This document shows, one piece after another, positions 29,334 through 37,196 of a stretch of DNA of 64,000 nt. The notes beneath the pieces were generated by a model. It saw nothing but the letters and a program-made list of their open reading frames with translations. It had not been told where the DNA came from and did no database searches. This stretch comes from Jannaschia maritima. GTDB lineage: Bacteria; Pseudomonadota; Alphaproteobacteria; Rhodobacterales; Rhodobacteraceae. The position numbers were made by a program, and so were the translations under genes. How positions within the stretch are numbered: position 1 is the stretch's first letter; the number at the start of each line of letters is the position of its first letter. The stretch spans positions 1 to 64,000 of the forward strand of contig NZ_JARGZA010000003.1 in the NCBI RefSeq assembly GCF_030973515.1, read 5' to 3'.

Positions 29334-31316
29334 TCACCCGCCCGCGCGGGCCAGCGCGTCGAGCACGATCGCGTCCGTCAAGATCTCCGGCAGGGGGATG
29401 CCGTCGGGCGCCCCTGGGCCATAGACCGCGTTGAACGGGATGCCGTACCGGTCCCACCCCGCCAAGTACGCGGCGATGGCCGGGTCGGGCCGCGTCCAAT
29501 CGGCCTGCATCGCGGCGACGCCCGCCAGGGCGCCCGCGACGGGCTCGGCGTCCAGGACCGCGCGCTTGTTGACCTTGCAGGTCAGGCACCAGTCGGCGGT
29601 GACATCCACGAAGACCACCTCGCCCGCCGCGACGCGATCGGTCAGCGCGGCGCGGTCGAACGGCAGCCAGATGCCCGACGGCGTCGGCGCAGCCTGCGGG
29701 CCGGAGGGCAGCACGAGCGCGGCGGCGATCGCGGCGACGAGGGCTGCCGCGCCGATGCGACCGGGGGCGGGGCGAAGGCGCAACGCGGCCAGCGCGAGCA
29801 GGGCCAGCCCCGCCACGGCGAGCGCGGGGACCGGGCCCGTGCCCGACCAGATGACCGACACGACCCAGGCCGCGGCCACCAGCATCAGACACCCCAGCAC
29901 GCCGCGCACGGCCCCCATCCACCGGCCCGGCCGCGGAAGAGCGTGGACCAGCCGGGGCGCGGCCGCGACGAGGAGATAGGGCAGCGCGAGGCCCAGGCCC
30001 ATTGCCAGGAACACGGCCAGGGTCCGGGGCCAGTCCTGCGTAAGCGCGAAGGCCACGGCCGAGCCAAGGAATGGGGCGGAGCACGGCGTGGCCATCAGGG
30101 CCGCGAAGGCCCCGGTCGCGAAGTCACCGCCTCGTGATCCGCCCATCGCGGTCTGGACCCGGGACGGCAGCGACAGTTCGAACCAGCCCAGGAGGTTGGC
30201 CGCGAACAGGGTCATCACCACCGCCAGGGCCGCCAGAAAGGCGGGCTGCTGGAACTGCATTCCCCAGCCCACCGCCACGCCGCCCGCGCGCAGTGCGATC
30301 ACCAGCCCCGCGAGTGCCGCGAAGAAGCACAGGATGCCCCCCGCCGCCGCCAGGAAACCCAGGCGGATGCGGGTGGGACCCCTGTCCCGCGCCTGCAGCG
30401 CGGAGGCCAGCTTGATCGACAGGACCGGCAGGACGCAGGGCATGACGTTCAGGATCAGCCCGCCCAGCAAGGCGGCCAGCAGCGCGCCGCCCAGCGCGCG
30501 GTCGGGCGCCGCCGGTCCGGGCGCGGGCGGCGGGGCGGCGGCCAGGGGCAAGTCCGCCAGGGTCGCGTGATGGGTCCCGTCCACCAGCGTCAGGTCCAGC
30601 GGCCCCTCGCCCGGGTTCAGCACCGGCAGACGGGCCCACAGCGTCCGCCCGTCCCCCGCGATCCGCACCTCCGGCGCGCCGAATGCGGCGTAGTCGCCGT
30701 GCTCCGGAAAGACCTGCGGATCGGCGAGGGGCCGGTCGGAGGTGGCGGTCAGCGTCAGGGCATCGCCGTCGAGGTGGACCGCCGCCACGTCGAACCCGTC
30801 CGCGTCGGGCACCCGCGCCACCCATTCCCCCAGGCGATCCGCCATCGCCGCGTCGAGACCTCCGCCCGCCGGCAGGTCGAGCGACAGGTCCACCGTTTCC
30901 GGGATGCAGATGTCCGCGCAAACCAGCATCGTCGCGGTGACGGCCAGTCGGGCGGGCGCGTCGGGTTCGACCAGGGCGACCGACAGGGGGAACACGACCT
31001 CGTCGGCATAGCCGTAGTTCTCGATCTCGAAGGCCGTGAACCGGGCGGGCGCGGGATAGGCCAGCGTCACCTCGGCCACGTTCCGGCTCGCGGACCAGTC
31101 GATCCGGGGCGGCAGGCCGACCTCGCCCGGGCTGCGCCAATAGGTCTTCCATCCCGGCTTCAGCGTCAGGTCCAGCCCGGCCGACAAGGTCCGGCCCGTC
31201 ACGCCGTCCCGGGCCGCGATCAGACGGGCATCGACGGCGGTGCCCTGCACCACGGGCGACTGCGCCGCATGGATCGGCGCGGCGAGCAGGACCAGAAGGG
31301 CGAGCAGGCGCAGCAT
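29334..31316 (-). CDS. ScsB/DsbD-family thiol:disulfide interchange protein
   Basis: A 660-residue inner-membrane electron carrier that moves reducing power from cytoplasmic thioredoxin to the periplasm. Signal peptide at residues 1-17; periplasmic DsbD-alpha-like domain with the Cys pair CADIC; a membrane block from about residue 270 with the two conserved half-sites NVMPCVLPVLSIK and ATPCSAPFLGSA; and a C-terminal thioredoxin domain with CLTC near residue 575. The layout matches ScsB. It is divergent from a DsbA/ScsC-like gene, its probable substrate. Confidence 0.9.
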   Translation of the reverse strand: MLRLLALLVLLAAPIHAAQSPVVQGTAVDARLIAARDGVTGRTLSAGLDLTLKPGWKTYWRSPGEVGLPPRIDWSASRNVAEVTLAYPAPARFTAFEIENYGYADEVVFPLSVALVEPDAPARLAVTATMLVCADICIPETVDLSLDLPAGGGLDAAMADRLGEWVARVPDADGFDVAAVHLDGDALTLTATSDRPLADPQVFPEHGDYAAFGAPEVRIAGDGRTLWARLPVLNPGEGPLDLTLVDGTHHATLADLPLAAAPPPAPGPAAPDRALGGALLAALLGGLILNVMPCVLPVLSIKLASALQARDRGPTRIRLGFLAAAGGILCFFAALAGLVIALRAGGVAVGWGMQFQQPAFLAALAVVMTLFAANLLGWFELSLPSRVQTAMGGSRGGDFATGAFAALMATPCSAPFLGSAVAFALTQDWPRTLAVFLAMGLGLALPYLLVAAAPRLVHALPRPGRWMGAVRGVLGCLMLVAAAWVVSVIWSGTGPVPALAVAGLALLALAALRLRPAPGRIGAAALVAAIAAALVLPSGPQAAPTPSGIWLPFDRAALTDRVAAGEVVFVDVTADWCLTCKVNKRAVLDAEPVAGALAGVAAMQADWTRPDPAIAAYLAGWDRYGIPFNAVYGPGAPDGIPLPEILTDAIVLDALARAGG

Positions 31317-31473
31317 GGCCCCGTCCTATGGTCCCGGACGGGGCTGCGACAGGGGGTGCGGCATCCCTGACGCAAAGGTGAAGGCCGCGCCGGGTTGCGC
31401 CCGGGCGACGGATGCCGGACCCTGTCACGCGCACGTGATACCCTGTTCCGACCCAACCCCCGGAGGCCGCGCC

Positions 31474-32199
31474 ATGCGCCCGACCCTGCCCGCCCTCTTG
31501 GCCGCGACGCTGGCCCTGACGCCCCTGGCCGCCCCCGCCCAGGACCTGTCCGACGAACGGATCAAGGAACTGGCGCTTCAGGCGATCCTGGAGAATCCCG
31601 ACATCGTCATGGAGGCCGTGGCGATCATCCAGCAGCGCGAGGCCGACGCCCAGGCCGCCCAGGCCCGGGCGACCCTGGAATCGAGCCGCGACCTCCTGAC
31701 GAACGATCCCAACGCGCCGGTCGGGGGCAATCCGGACGGCGACGTCACGGTGGTCGAGTTCTTCGACTACAATTGCGGGTTCTGCCGCAGGGCCGCGCCC
31801 GAGGTGGCCGAGATGCTCGAACGCGACGGCGCGGTGCGCGTGGTGTACCGCGAATGGCCCATCCTGGGCGAAGGGTCCGTGTTCGCCGCCCGCGCCGCCC
31901 TGGCCGCCCGCGCGCAGGACCGGTACGCGGACCTCCACCACGCCCTGATCGGGGCGGGCAGCCGGCTGGACGAGGCGACGGTCATGGAGATCGCGGAAGG
32001 CGTGGGGCTGGACGTCGACCGGTTGCGCGCGGACATGGACGCGCCGGAGGTGCAGGCGCATCTGGACACCTCGATGCGGCTGGCCCAGTCGCTGGGCTTC
32101 AGCGGCACGCCGTCCTTCGTGATCGGGGGCGAGCTGGTGCCCGGCATGGTCGATGCCGACGCCATGCTGGAGCTCGTGGACGCCGCCCGCGACGGCTGA
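31474..32199 (+). CDS. DsbA/ScsC-family periplasmic thiol oxidoreductase
   Basis: A 241-residue exported protein. Signal peptide to about residue 22 (AAPAQ), then a helical region (DLSDERIKELALQAILENPD and following, about residues 23-70) like the oligomerisation stalk of ScsC, then a thioredoxin fold with the active site CGFC in FFDYNCGFCRRAAPEV and the cis-Pro loop FSGTPSFVIGG. CGGAGG precedes the ATG. Kept reduced by ScsB, such proteins act as isomerases or copper-stress thiol repair; the divergent ScsB neighbour supports this. Confidence 0.88.
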   Translation: MRPTLPALLAATLALTPLAAPAQDLSDERIKELALQAILENPDIVMEAVAIIQQREADAQAAQARATLESSRDLLTNDPNAPVGGNPDGDVTVVEFFDYNCGFCRRAAPEVAEMLERDGAVRVVYREWPILGEGSVFAARAALAARAQDRYADLHHALIGAGSRLDEATVMEIAEGVGLDVDRLRADMDAPEVQAHLDTSMRLAQSLGFSGTPSFVIGGELVPGMVDADAMLELVDAARDG

Positions 32200-32211
32200 G
32201 GCGTTCGCCCG

Positions 32212-33078
32212 TCAGGCGACCCGCGCCAGGGCCGCGGGCTTGGACACCAGACCCAGCGCCGTGCAGACGTCGTGCGTCAGCTCCGGACGGTTGAGGGTAT
32301 AGAAGTGGACGTGCTCCACCCCCTCCTCCGTCAGGGCATCGGCCAACTCGGTGGCCTGCGCGACGGCGAACAGGTCGGCATGGCCCGTGGCGGCCGCGCG
32401 CTCGAACCCCGCCGCCAGGTCCGCGGGAATGACGGCCCCGCAGCTATCCGCGAACTTGCGCGTCTTGGTCCAATCCTCCACCGGCAGGAGGCCCGGGACG
32501 ATGGGCGCGTCGATGCCTGCCGCCGCGCAGCGGTCGCGGAACCGCAGAAAGGTGTCTGCATCGAAGAAGAATTGGGTCACCGCCTCCGCCGCGCCGGCCT
32601 CGACCTTGCGCTTCAGGAAGGCCACGTCGTCGTCCAGGCTGCCCGCCTCCGGGTGGCCGTCGGGATAGGCGCCGACGCGCACGGTGAAGCCGCGCTCCGC
32701 CAGGGCGCCGACCAGCTCCACGGACGAGGCGAAGCCCTCGGGATGCGCGGTGAACCCGTCCTGCCCTTCCGGCGGGTCGCCGCGCAGGGCGACGATGTCG
32801 GTGACGCCCGCGCGGCGGAAGCCCTCCGCGACCTCCAGCGTCTCGGCCTTCGTGGCGTCCACGCAGGTCAAGTGGCCCGCGACGCGCAGGTCGAACGCGC
32901 TACCCAGCGCCTCCACCGCCTCGCGGGTCAGCTTTCGCGTGCTGCCGCCCGCGCCATAGGTGACGCTGACCCATTCGGGGCCGAGCGGCGCCAGCGTGCG
33001 CATCGCGTCCCACAGCCGGAACGACCCCTTCAGCGACTTGGGTGGGAAGAACTCGAAGCTGACGGCGGGGGTGGGCAT
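32212..33078 (-). CDS. metF: methylenetetrahydrofolate reductase
   Basis: FAD enzyme making 5-methyl-THF for methionine synthesis. The 288-residue TIM-barrel shows SFEFFPPK at the start, WVSVTYGAGGSTR, VAGHLTCVDATK, ALRGDPPEGQ and KRKVEAGAAEAVTQFFFD, all typical. It is divergent from a MetR-like regulator, and a perfect GGTTCG-N8-CGAACC dyad lies just before its start. It converges with scsC 12 bp away. Confidence 0.96.
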   Translation of the reverse strand: MPTPAVSFEFFPPKSLKGSFRLWDAMRTLAPLGPEWVSVTYGAGGSTRKLTREAVEALGSAFDLRVAGHLTCVDATKAETLEVAEGFRRAGVTDIVALRGDPPEGQDGFTAHPEGFASSVELVGALAERGFTVRVGAYPDGHPEAGSLDDDVAFLKRKVEAGAAEAVTQFFFDADTFLRFRDRCAAAGIDAPIVPGLLPVEDWTKTRKFADSCGAVIPADLAAGFERAAATGHADLFAVAQATELADALTEEGVEHVHFYTLNRPELTHDVCTALGLVSKPAALARVA

Positions 33079-33091
33079 GGCGCGGTCCTGT

Positions 33092-33111
33092 GGTTCGTTC
33101 CTGGTCGAACC
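33092..33111. promoter_or_regulatory. dyad between metF and the MetR-like gene
   Basis: GGTTCG and CGAACC form a perfect inverted repeat with an 8-bp spacer, 14 bp upstream of the metF start. LysR-type regulators bind such interrupted dyads in the divergent promoter region. It does not match the enteric MetR box (TGAA-N5-TTCA), so assignment rests on position and symmetry. Confidence 0.45.
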
Positions 33112-33178
33112 GCTTGTGGCACCGTGCCGTTCCGCTAAACAGGCTCATAATCCTCATCATCGACATGAAGCGAACCGC

Positions 33179-34105
33179 ATGAAGCTGCATCTGGAGTTCC
33201 GCCACCTCCGCACGATCCAGGCGATCCACGATTGCGGGTCGATGGCGCGCGCGGCCGACCGGCTGCACATCACGCAGTCCGCGCTCAGCCATCAGGTCAA
33301 GGGGTTGGAGGCGCAGGTGGGCGTGGAGCTGTTCGTCCGGCGGTCCAAGCCGATGACGCTGTCGCCCGCGGGCCGCAGGCTGCTGCGCCTGGCCGAACAG
33401 GTGCTGCCGCAGATAGGCGCCGTCGAGCAGGAGTTCGCGGCGCTGAAGTCCGGGCGCGCGGGCCGGTTGCACATCGCCATCGAATGCCACGCCTGCTTCG
33501 AATGGCTGTTCCCGGTGCTGGAACGGTTCCGCCGCGCCTGGCCCGACGTGGACGTGGACATCCGCCCCGGCCTCCAGTTCCAGGCCCTGCCCGCCCTGAT
33601 GCGCGAGGACGTGGACCTGGTCGTGTCCTCCGATCCGGAGGATCTGCCCGGCGTCACCTTCGCGCCACTCTTCGATTACGAGCCCGTGTTCCTGGCCTCC
33701 GCCCTGCACCCCCTCGCCGCGAAGGACCACGTGGACGCCGCCGACTTCCGAGGCGAGACGCTGATCACCTATCCCGTGGACCGGCCGCGGCTGGACGTCT
33801 TCAGCCAGCTGCTGATCCCCGCGGGGGTGGAGCCCGCCGCCGTCCGCCAGGTGGAGCTGACGGCCGTGATCCTGCTGCTCGTGGCGTCGAACCGGGGCGT
33901 GGCCGTGCTGCCCGACTGGGTCGTGCGCGAGGTGCGGTACAATTCCGACTACGTCACCAGGCCGCTGACGGCGGGGGGCGTGACGCGGCGGCTGTATGCG
34001 GCGGTGCGGGACGTGGACGCGGACAAGCCGTTCCTATCCCACGTCCTGCGTCTGATGCGGTCCGAGCCGGTAAAGCTGCAGCGCGGGTCACAGGAACTGG
34101 CGTAG
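33179..34105 (+). CDS. metR: LysR-family regulator, MetR-like
   Basis: A 308-residue LysR-type regulator. The N-terminal helix-turn-helix is LRTIQAIHDCGSMARAADRLHITQSALSHQVKGLEAQVG (split here only by reading); the effector domain follows with HIAIECHACFEWLFPVLERFR, very close to the MetR homocysteine-binding domain. Divergent orientation to metF strongly supports the MetR assignment. The 3' end overlaps the convergent tetR gene by 18 bp. Confidence 0.9.
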   Translation: MKLHLEFRHLRTIQAIHDCGSMARAADRLHITQSALSHQVKGLEAQVGVELFVRRSKPMTLSPAGRRLLRLAEQVLPQIGAVEQEFAALKSGRAGRLHIAIECHACFEWLFPVLERFRRAWPDVDVDIRPGLQFQALPALMREDVDLVVSSDPEDLPGVTFAPLFDYEPVFLASALHPLAAKDHVDAADFRGETLITYPVDRPRLDVFSQLLIPAGVEPAAVRQVELTAVILLLVASNRGVAVLPDWVVREVRYNSDYVTRPLTAGGVTRRLYAAVRDVDADKPFLSHVLRLMRSEPVKLQRGSQELA

Positions 34106-34666
34106 CGCGACGTCCAGCGCCGCACGGTCCATGCCGGTCCGCGCCGCTGCCGACAGCCCCATCATCGCCACCGACAGGCCCGTCACGAAGTCCCGCGCTT
34201 CGCCGTCCGAGGCCCCCAGCGCGCGGGCGCGGTCGGTCATGGCCCCGCGGCGGGCCGCCACGACGTCGGCCAGGGCCGTTCGCAGGTCGGGATCCGCCGT
34301 GGCCGACAGGTTCGACAGCACCAGGCACCCGACCCCGCCATCCGCCGCATAGAGGTCCGCGGCCGTGCGCAAGACGTTCGCGCGCAACTCGTCCAACGCC
34401 TCCGCCGCATCCATCGCCGCGGCATAACGGTCCCGGCTGGCCGCGTCGTACCGGTCCAAAACCTGCTGGAACAGCGCCCGCTTGGACCCATAGGCCGCGT
34501 AGAGGCTGGGCGGCGCTATACCGAGCAAGCCGCAGATCTCCGCCACGCCCACCGCGTCGAACCCGTCGCGGGCGAAGAGCACGTGAACCCGTTCGATCCC
34601 CTCCACGGGATCGAAGCGGCGCGGACGGCCACGCTTGGACGTCGAGGAAAGGGCGACGGACGACAT
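34088..34666 (-). CDS. TetR-family regulator
   Basis: A 192-residue repressor-like protein. The N-terminal DNA-binding domain includes GRPRRFDPVEGIERVHVLF, VGVAEICGLLGIAPPSLYAAYGSKRALF; the C-terminal ligand domain has CLVLSNLSATADPDLR, close to the TetR_C_33-like group that often controls oxidoreductases or GSTs. It is divergent from a GST gene and probably controls it and itself through the AT-rich 69-bp gap. It overlaps metR by 18 bp at the 3' end. Confidence 0.9.
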   Translation of the reverse strand: MSSVALSSTSKRGRPRRFDPVEGIERVHVLFARDGFDAVGVAEICGLLGIAPPSLYAAYGSKRALFQQVLDRYDAASRDRYAAAMDAAEALDELRANVLRTAADLYAADGGVGCLVLSNLSATADPDLRTALADVVAARRGAMTDRARALGASDGEARDFVTGLSVAMMGLSAAARTGMDRAALDVALRQFL

Positions 34667-34680
34667 CTTGACGACCCCCG

Positions 34681-34712
34681 GGTATTTCTTTATCGATCGC
34701 TATATAAATACC
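34681..34712. promoter_or_regulatory. AT-rich dyad in the tetR/GST divergent promoter
   Basis: GGTATTT (34681-34687) and AAATACC (34706-34712) form a perfect 7-bp inverted repeat with an 18-bp spacer. The region is strikingly AT-rich for this genome. It is the natural place for an operator of the TetR regulator and for both promoters. Confidence 0.5.
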
Positions 34713-34735
34713 ATGGCGCCCCCGAAAGGTCCACC

Positions 34736-35404
34736 ATGTTGAAGTTCTACTACCATACCACGCCCAATCCCTTCAAAGTCGCGCTGATGCTGGAGGAGTT
34801 GGGGATCGACTACGACACGGTGCCCGTCGACACCCGCAAGGGCGAGCAGCACGCCGCCGACTTCCTGGCGCTGAACCCCAACGCAAAGCTGCCCGTCATC
34901 GACGACGACGGCACGGTCGTGTTCGATTCCAACGCGATCCTCCTCTACCTCGCGCGCAAGCACGGTCGGTTCATGCCCGCGGAAACGGACGGGCAGGCGC
35001 TGTCGTGGTTCTTCTTCGTGGCCACCGGCCTGTCGCCCTTCAGCGGGCAGGCAGTCCACTTCACCCGCGTCCACACCGACAGCGCCTATGCGACCAACCG
35101 CTACGAGAAGGAGATCGCGCGCCATTACCGGCTGTTGGACGACCACCTGGCGTCGAACGAATGGATCGGCGGGTCGGACTACGACATCGCCGACATCGCC
35201 GCCTGGGGCTGGGTCGCCATGGCCCCCTTCGTCCTCGAAGCGCAGGGTGGGCTGGACCCCTATCCGAACGTGAAGGCTTGGTTCGACCGCGTGAACGCCC
35301 GCCCTGCCGCTGAACGCGCGATGGCCCTGCGCACGAAGTTCGACTTCAAGCAGGAGATGGACGAGACCGCGATGCGCGCGATGTTCCCGTCGAACTTCGA
35401 CTGA
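34736..35404 (+). CDS. glutathione S-transferase
   Basis: A 222-residue GST. The N-terminal thioredoxin-like domain has YYHTTPNPFKVALMLEELG, NPNAKLPVI (cis-Pro) and DSNAILLYLARK (glutathione-binding Asp-Ser); the C-terminal helical domain has DIADIAAWGWV. This layout is close to the Ure2p/YfcG-like (Nu-class) bacterial GSTs, which also act as disulfide reductases. Substrate unknown. The start MLKFYYHTTPN follows AAAGGTCCACC; longer frames upstream run into tetR. Likely target of the divergent TetR regulator. Confidence 0.92.
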   Translation: MLKFYYHTTPNPFKVALMLEELGIDYDTVPVDTRKGEQHAADFLALNPNAKLPVIDDDGTVVFDSNAILLYLARKHGRFMPAETDGQALSWFFFVATGLSPFSGQAVHFTRVHTDSAYATNRYEKEIARHYRLLDDHLASNEWIGGSDYDIADIAAWGWVAMAPFVLEAQGGLDPYPNVKAWFDRVNARPAAERAMALRTKFDFKQEMDETAMRAMFPSNFD

Positions 35405-35480
35405 ACCGCCGAGCCGGATCGGTCGGACCCCTGCCCCCGGACCGGGGTCCCGACATCGACCCTCCGACACATGTCGTTCC

Positions 35481-35503
35481 GGGGCCGCCGCCGTTGCGGC
35501 CCC
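35481..35503 (+). terminator. hairpin after the GST gene
   Basis: GGGGCCGC pairs perfectly with GCGGCCCC across a 7-nt loop, 77 bp after the GST stop and 49 bp before the next start. No T run follows, so termination is uncertain. Confidence 0.35.
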
Positions 35504-35552
35504 CACCCACATGCGCTAGGCGCCCGCGTCCCACCACCCGCCGGAGACGACC

Positions 35553-36347
35553 ATGCAGGGCAGCGCCAATCTCAACGTGATGATAAAGGCCGCGCGCAAG
35601 GCGGGCCGCAGCCTGGTGAAGGACTTCCGCGAGGTCGAGAACCTGCAGGTCGGCCGCAAGGGACCGGGCGACTTCGTCAGTCGCGCCGACCGTGCGGCGG
35701 AGGACATCATCCGGGAGGAACTTTCTGAAGCCCGCCCGAACTACGGCTGGCTGGGCGAGGAGACCGGCGCCGCCGAGGGCAAGGACCCCACGCGTCGCTG
35801 GATCGTCGATCCGCTCGACGGGACGACCAACTACCTGCACGGCATGCCGCATTGGGCCGTCTCCATCGCCCTGGAGCACAAGGGTGAGATCGTGTCGGCC
35901 GTCGTCTACGACCCCGCGAAGGACGAGATGTTCTTCGCCGAGAAGGGCGCGGGCGCTTGGCTGAACGACAAGCAGCGCCTGCGCGTTTCGGGCCGGACGG
36001 CGATGATCGAGACGGTCCACGCGACCGGCATCCCCTGGGCCGGGTCCAAGTACCTGCCCGCCACGCTGAAGGATCTGGGCCGTCTGATGCCCGTCTGCGC
36101 GGGGGTGCGCCGCTGGGGCGCGGCGTCGCTCGACCTGGCCTATGTCGCGGCGGGGCGTTTCGACGGGTATTGGGAACGGGGTCTGAAGCCCTGGGACGTC
36201 GCCGCGGGCATCCTGATCGCACGGGAGGCGGGCGCCCTGGTCGAACCCATCCGCGACGGACAGTCGATGCTGGAGGACGGACACGTCCTGGCCGCGTCCA
36301 GCGCGATCTTCGACGCCTTCGCCAAGATCATCCGCACCCGCGACTGA
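35553..36347 (+). CDS. suhB: inositol monophosphatase family protein
   Basis: A 264-residue Mg-dependent phosphatase. Motif A is GEET, motif B is WIVDPLDGTTNYLHG, and the C-terminal metal site is KPWDVAAGILIAREAGA. Family members hydrolyse inositol-1-phosphate or related sugar phosphates; the SuhB branch also interacts with transcription complexes. The start at 35553 (MQGSANLNVMIKAARKAGR) with CCGGAGACGACC upstream is standard for alphaproteobacterial SuhB. Confidence 0.93.
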   Translation: MQGSANLNVMIKAARKAGRSLVKDFREVENLQVGRKGPGDFVSRADRAAEDIIREELSEARPNYGWLGEETGAAEGKDPTRRWIVDPLDGTTNYLHGMPHWAVSIALEHKGEIVSAVVYDPAKDEMFFAEKGAGAWLNDKQRLRVSGRTAMIETVHATGIPWAGSKYLPATLKDLGRLMPVCAGVRRWGAASLDLAYVAAGRFDGYWERGLKPWDVAAGILIAREAGALVEPIRDGQSMLEDGHVLAASSAIFDAFAKIIRTRD

Positions 36348-36451
36348 TCGGCGGATCCCGGCCACCCGGGCGCAGACCCGGATCCGACGTTGACCGAATC
36401 GTCGCGCCGTGCGACCGGACCCCTGCCGCGACCCGACGGAAGGAGGCGCAT

Positions 36452-36529
36452 ATGATCATCGTACGTCTTGCCCCCGCCAACGGTCCGCAGCCCCGTGCCC
36501 TGTCCGCGATGAGCCGCCTCATCGCCTGA
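36452..36529 (+). CDS. 25-residue small ORF with strong ribosome binding site
   Basis: AAGGAGG at 36440-36446, five bases before the ATG, is the best ribosome binding site in this area. The peptide is MIIVRLAPANGPQPRALSAM-SRLIA (25 residues), with no run of a single regulatory amino acid. It could be a small protein or a leader. It stands 104 bp after suhB and 132 bp before another small gene. Confidence 0.5.
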   Translation: MIIVRLAPANGPQPRALSAMSRLIA

Positions 36530-36661
36530 CCGGCCGCCGCCGGGACCGTCCGGCACCATTCCGCACCGCATGTCCCGTCCGCGCGATCCGCGCGGCCCCG
36601 TCGTGCCGTCCGGTTCCCGCCATCGCGACCCAGAGGACCCGGCCCGCGCCGGGACGACCCC

Positions 36662-36943
36662 ATGACCGTCATTCCCTTGCGCGGCACCCCCGCGCCCGAT
36701 CCCGAGACCGATCTGATCGCCAGGGCCATCGCCGCGGCGGGACCCGGCCGCGTACTGCGCGCAGCCGTGCTGGCCATGCTGAGCCGGCGCGCGCGTCCGC
36801 CCGACGCGGCGGCGCTGCCGCCCCGGTTGCGGCGCGACGTCGGCCTGCAGGACACCGCGCCCCCCCTGCCCAGCGAGCGGTCGGACCCGTTCGCGCATCT
36901 GGGACCGGGGCAGCCGACCCTGCCCGGCCAGACGCTTCGCTGA
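36662..36943 (+). CDS. small DUF1127-like protein
   Basis: A 93-residue Arg/Ala/Pro-rich protein. Residues 29-62 give a basic helix (VLRAAVLAMLSRRARPP) followed by LPPRLRRDVGL, which resembles the C-terminal RDIGL motif of small DUF1127/YjiS-type proteins. Those are linked to phosphate or RNA metabolism in some Alphaproteobacteria. The match is short, and the ribosome binding site is poor, so the call is tentative. Confidence 0.5.
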   Translation: MTVIPLRGTPAPDPETDLIARAIAAAGPGRVLRAAVLAMLSRRARPPDAAALPPRLRRDVGLQDTAPPLPSERSDPFAHLGPGQPTLPGQTLR

Positions 36944-37196
36944 CGGATGCCTGTCGCTTCGCACCGGCGACCTGTGCGGATCGGGGGACGGACTGTTGCG
37001 CCACCGGGCGGGGGCGTCGTCGATCGGGGGCGCCCCGGCTCGCCGGAGCGTCCCCGAACCCCTTGTCCACCACGCCGGAACGCATGGCGGGGGCGCGCGG
37101 CGAACGCTGCGCCCAGGCGATGTCGGGGCGTGCCGGGTCCCAGAACGGGAATGGCCGTTAAGGCGCCGTCCACCTTTCGCCGGCTAGTGCGGTCGC

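Noticed and set aside
30124-32061. Minus-strand frame of 645 codons across the scsB/scsC divergent region
   Set aside because: Runs through two genes in wrong frames; no motif.
35405-35552. suhB-type small RNA upstream of the inositol phosphatase gene
   Set aside because: Such RNAs are known near suhB in some Alphaproteobacteria, but I cannot recognise the conserved stem-loops here beyond one simple hairpin.
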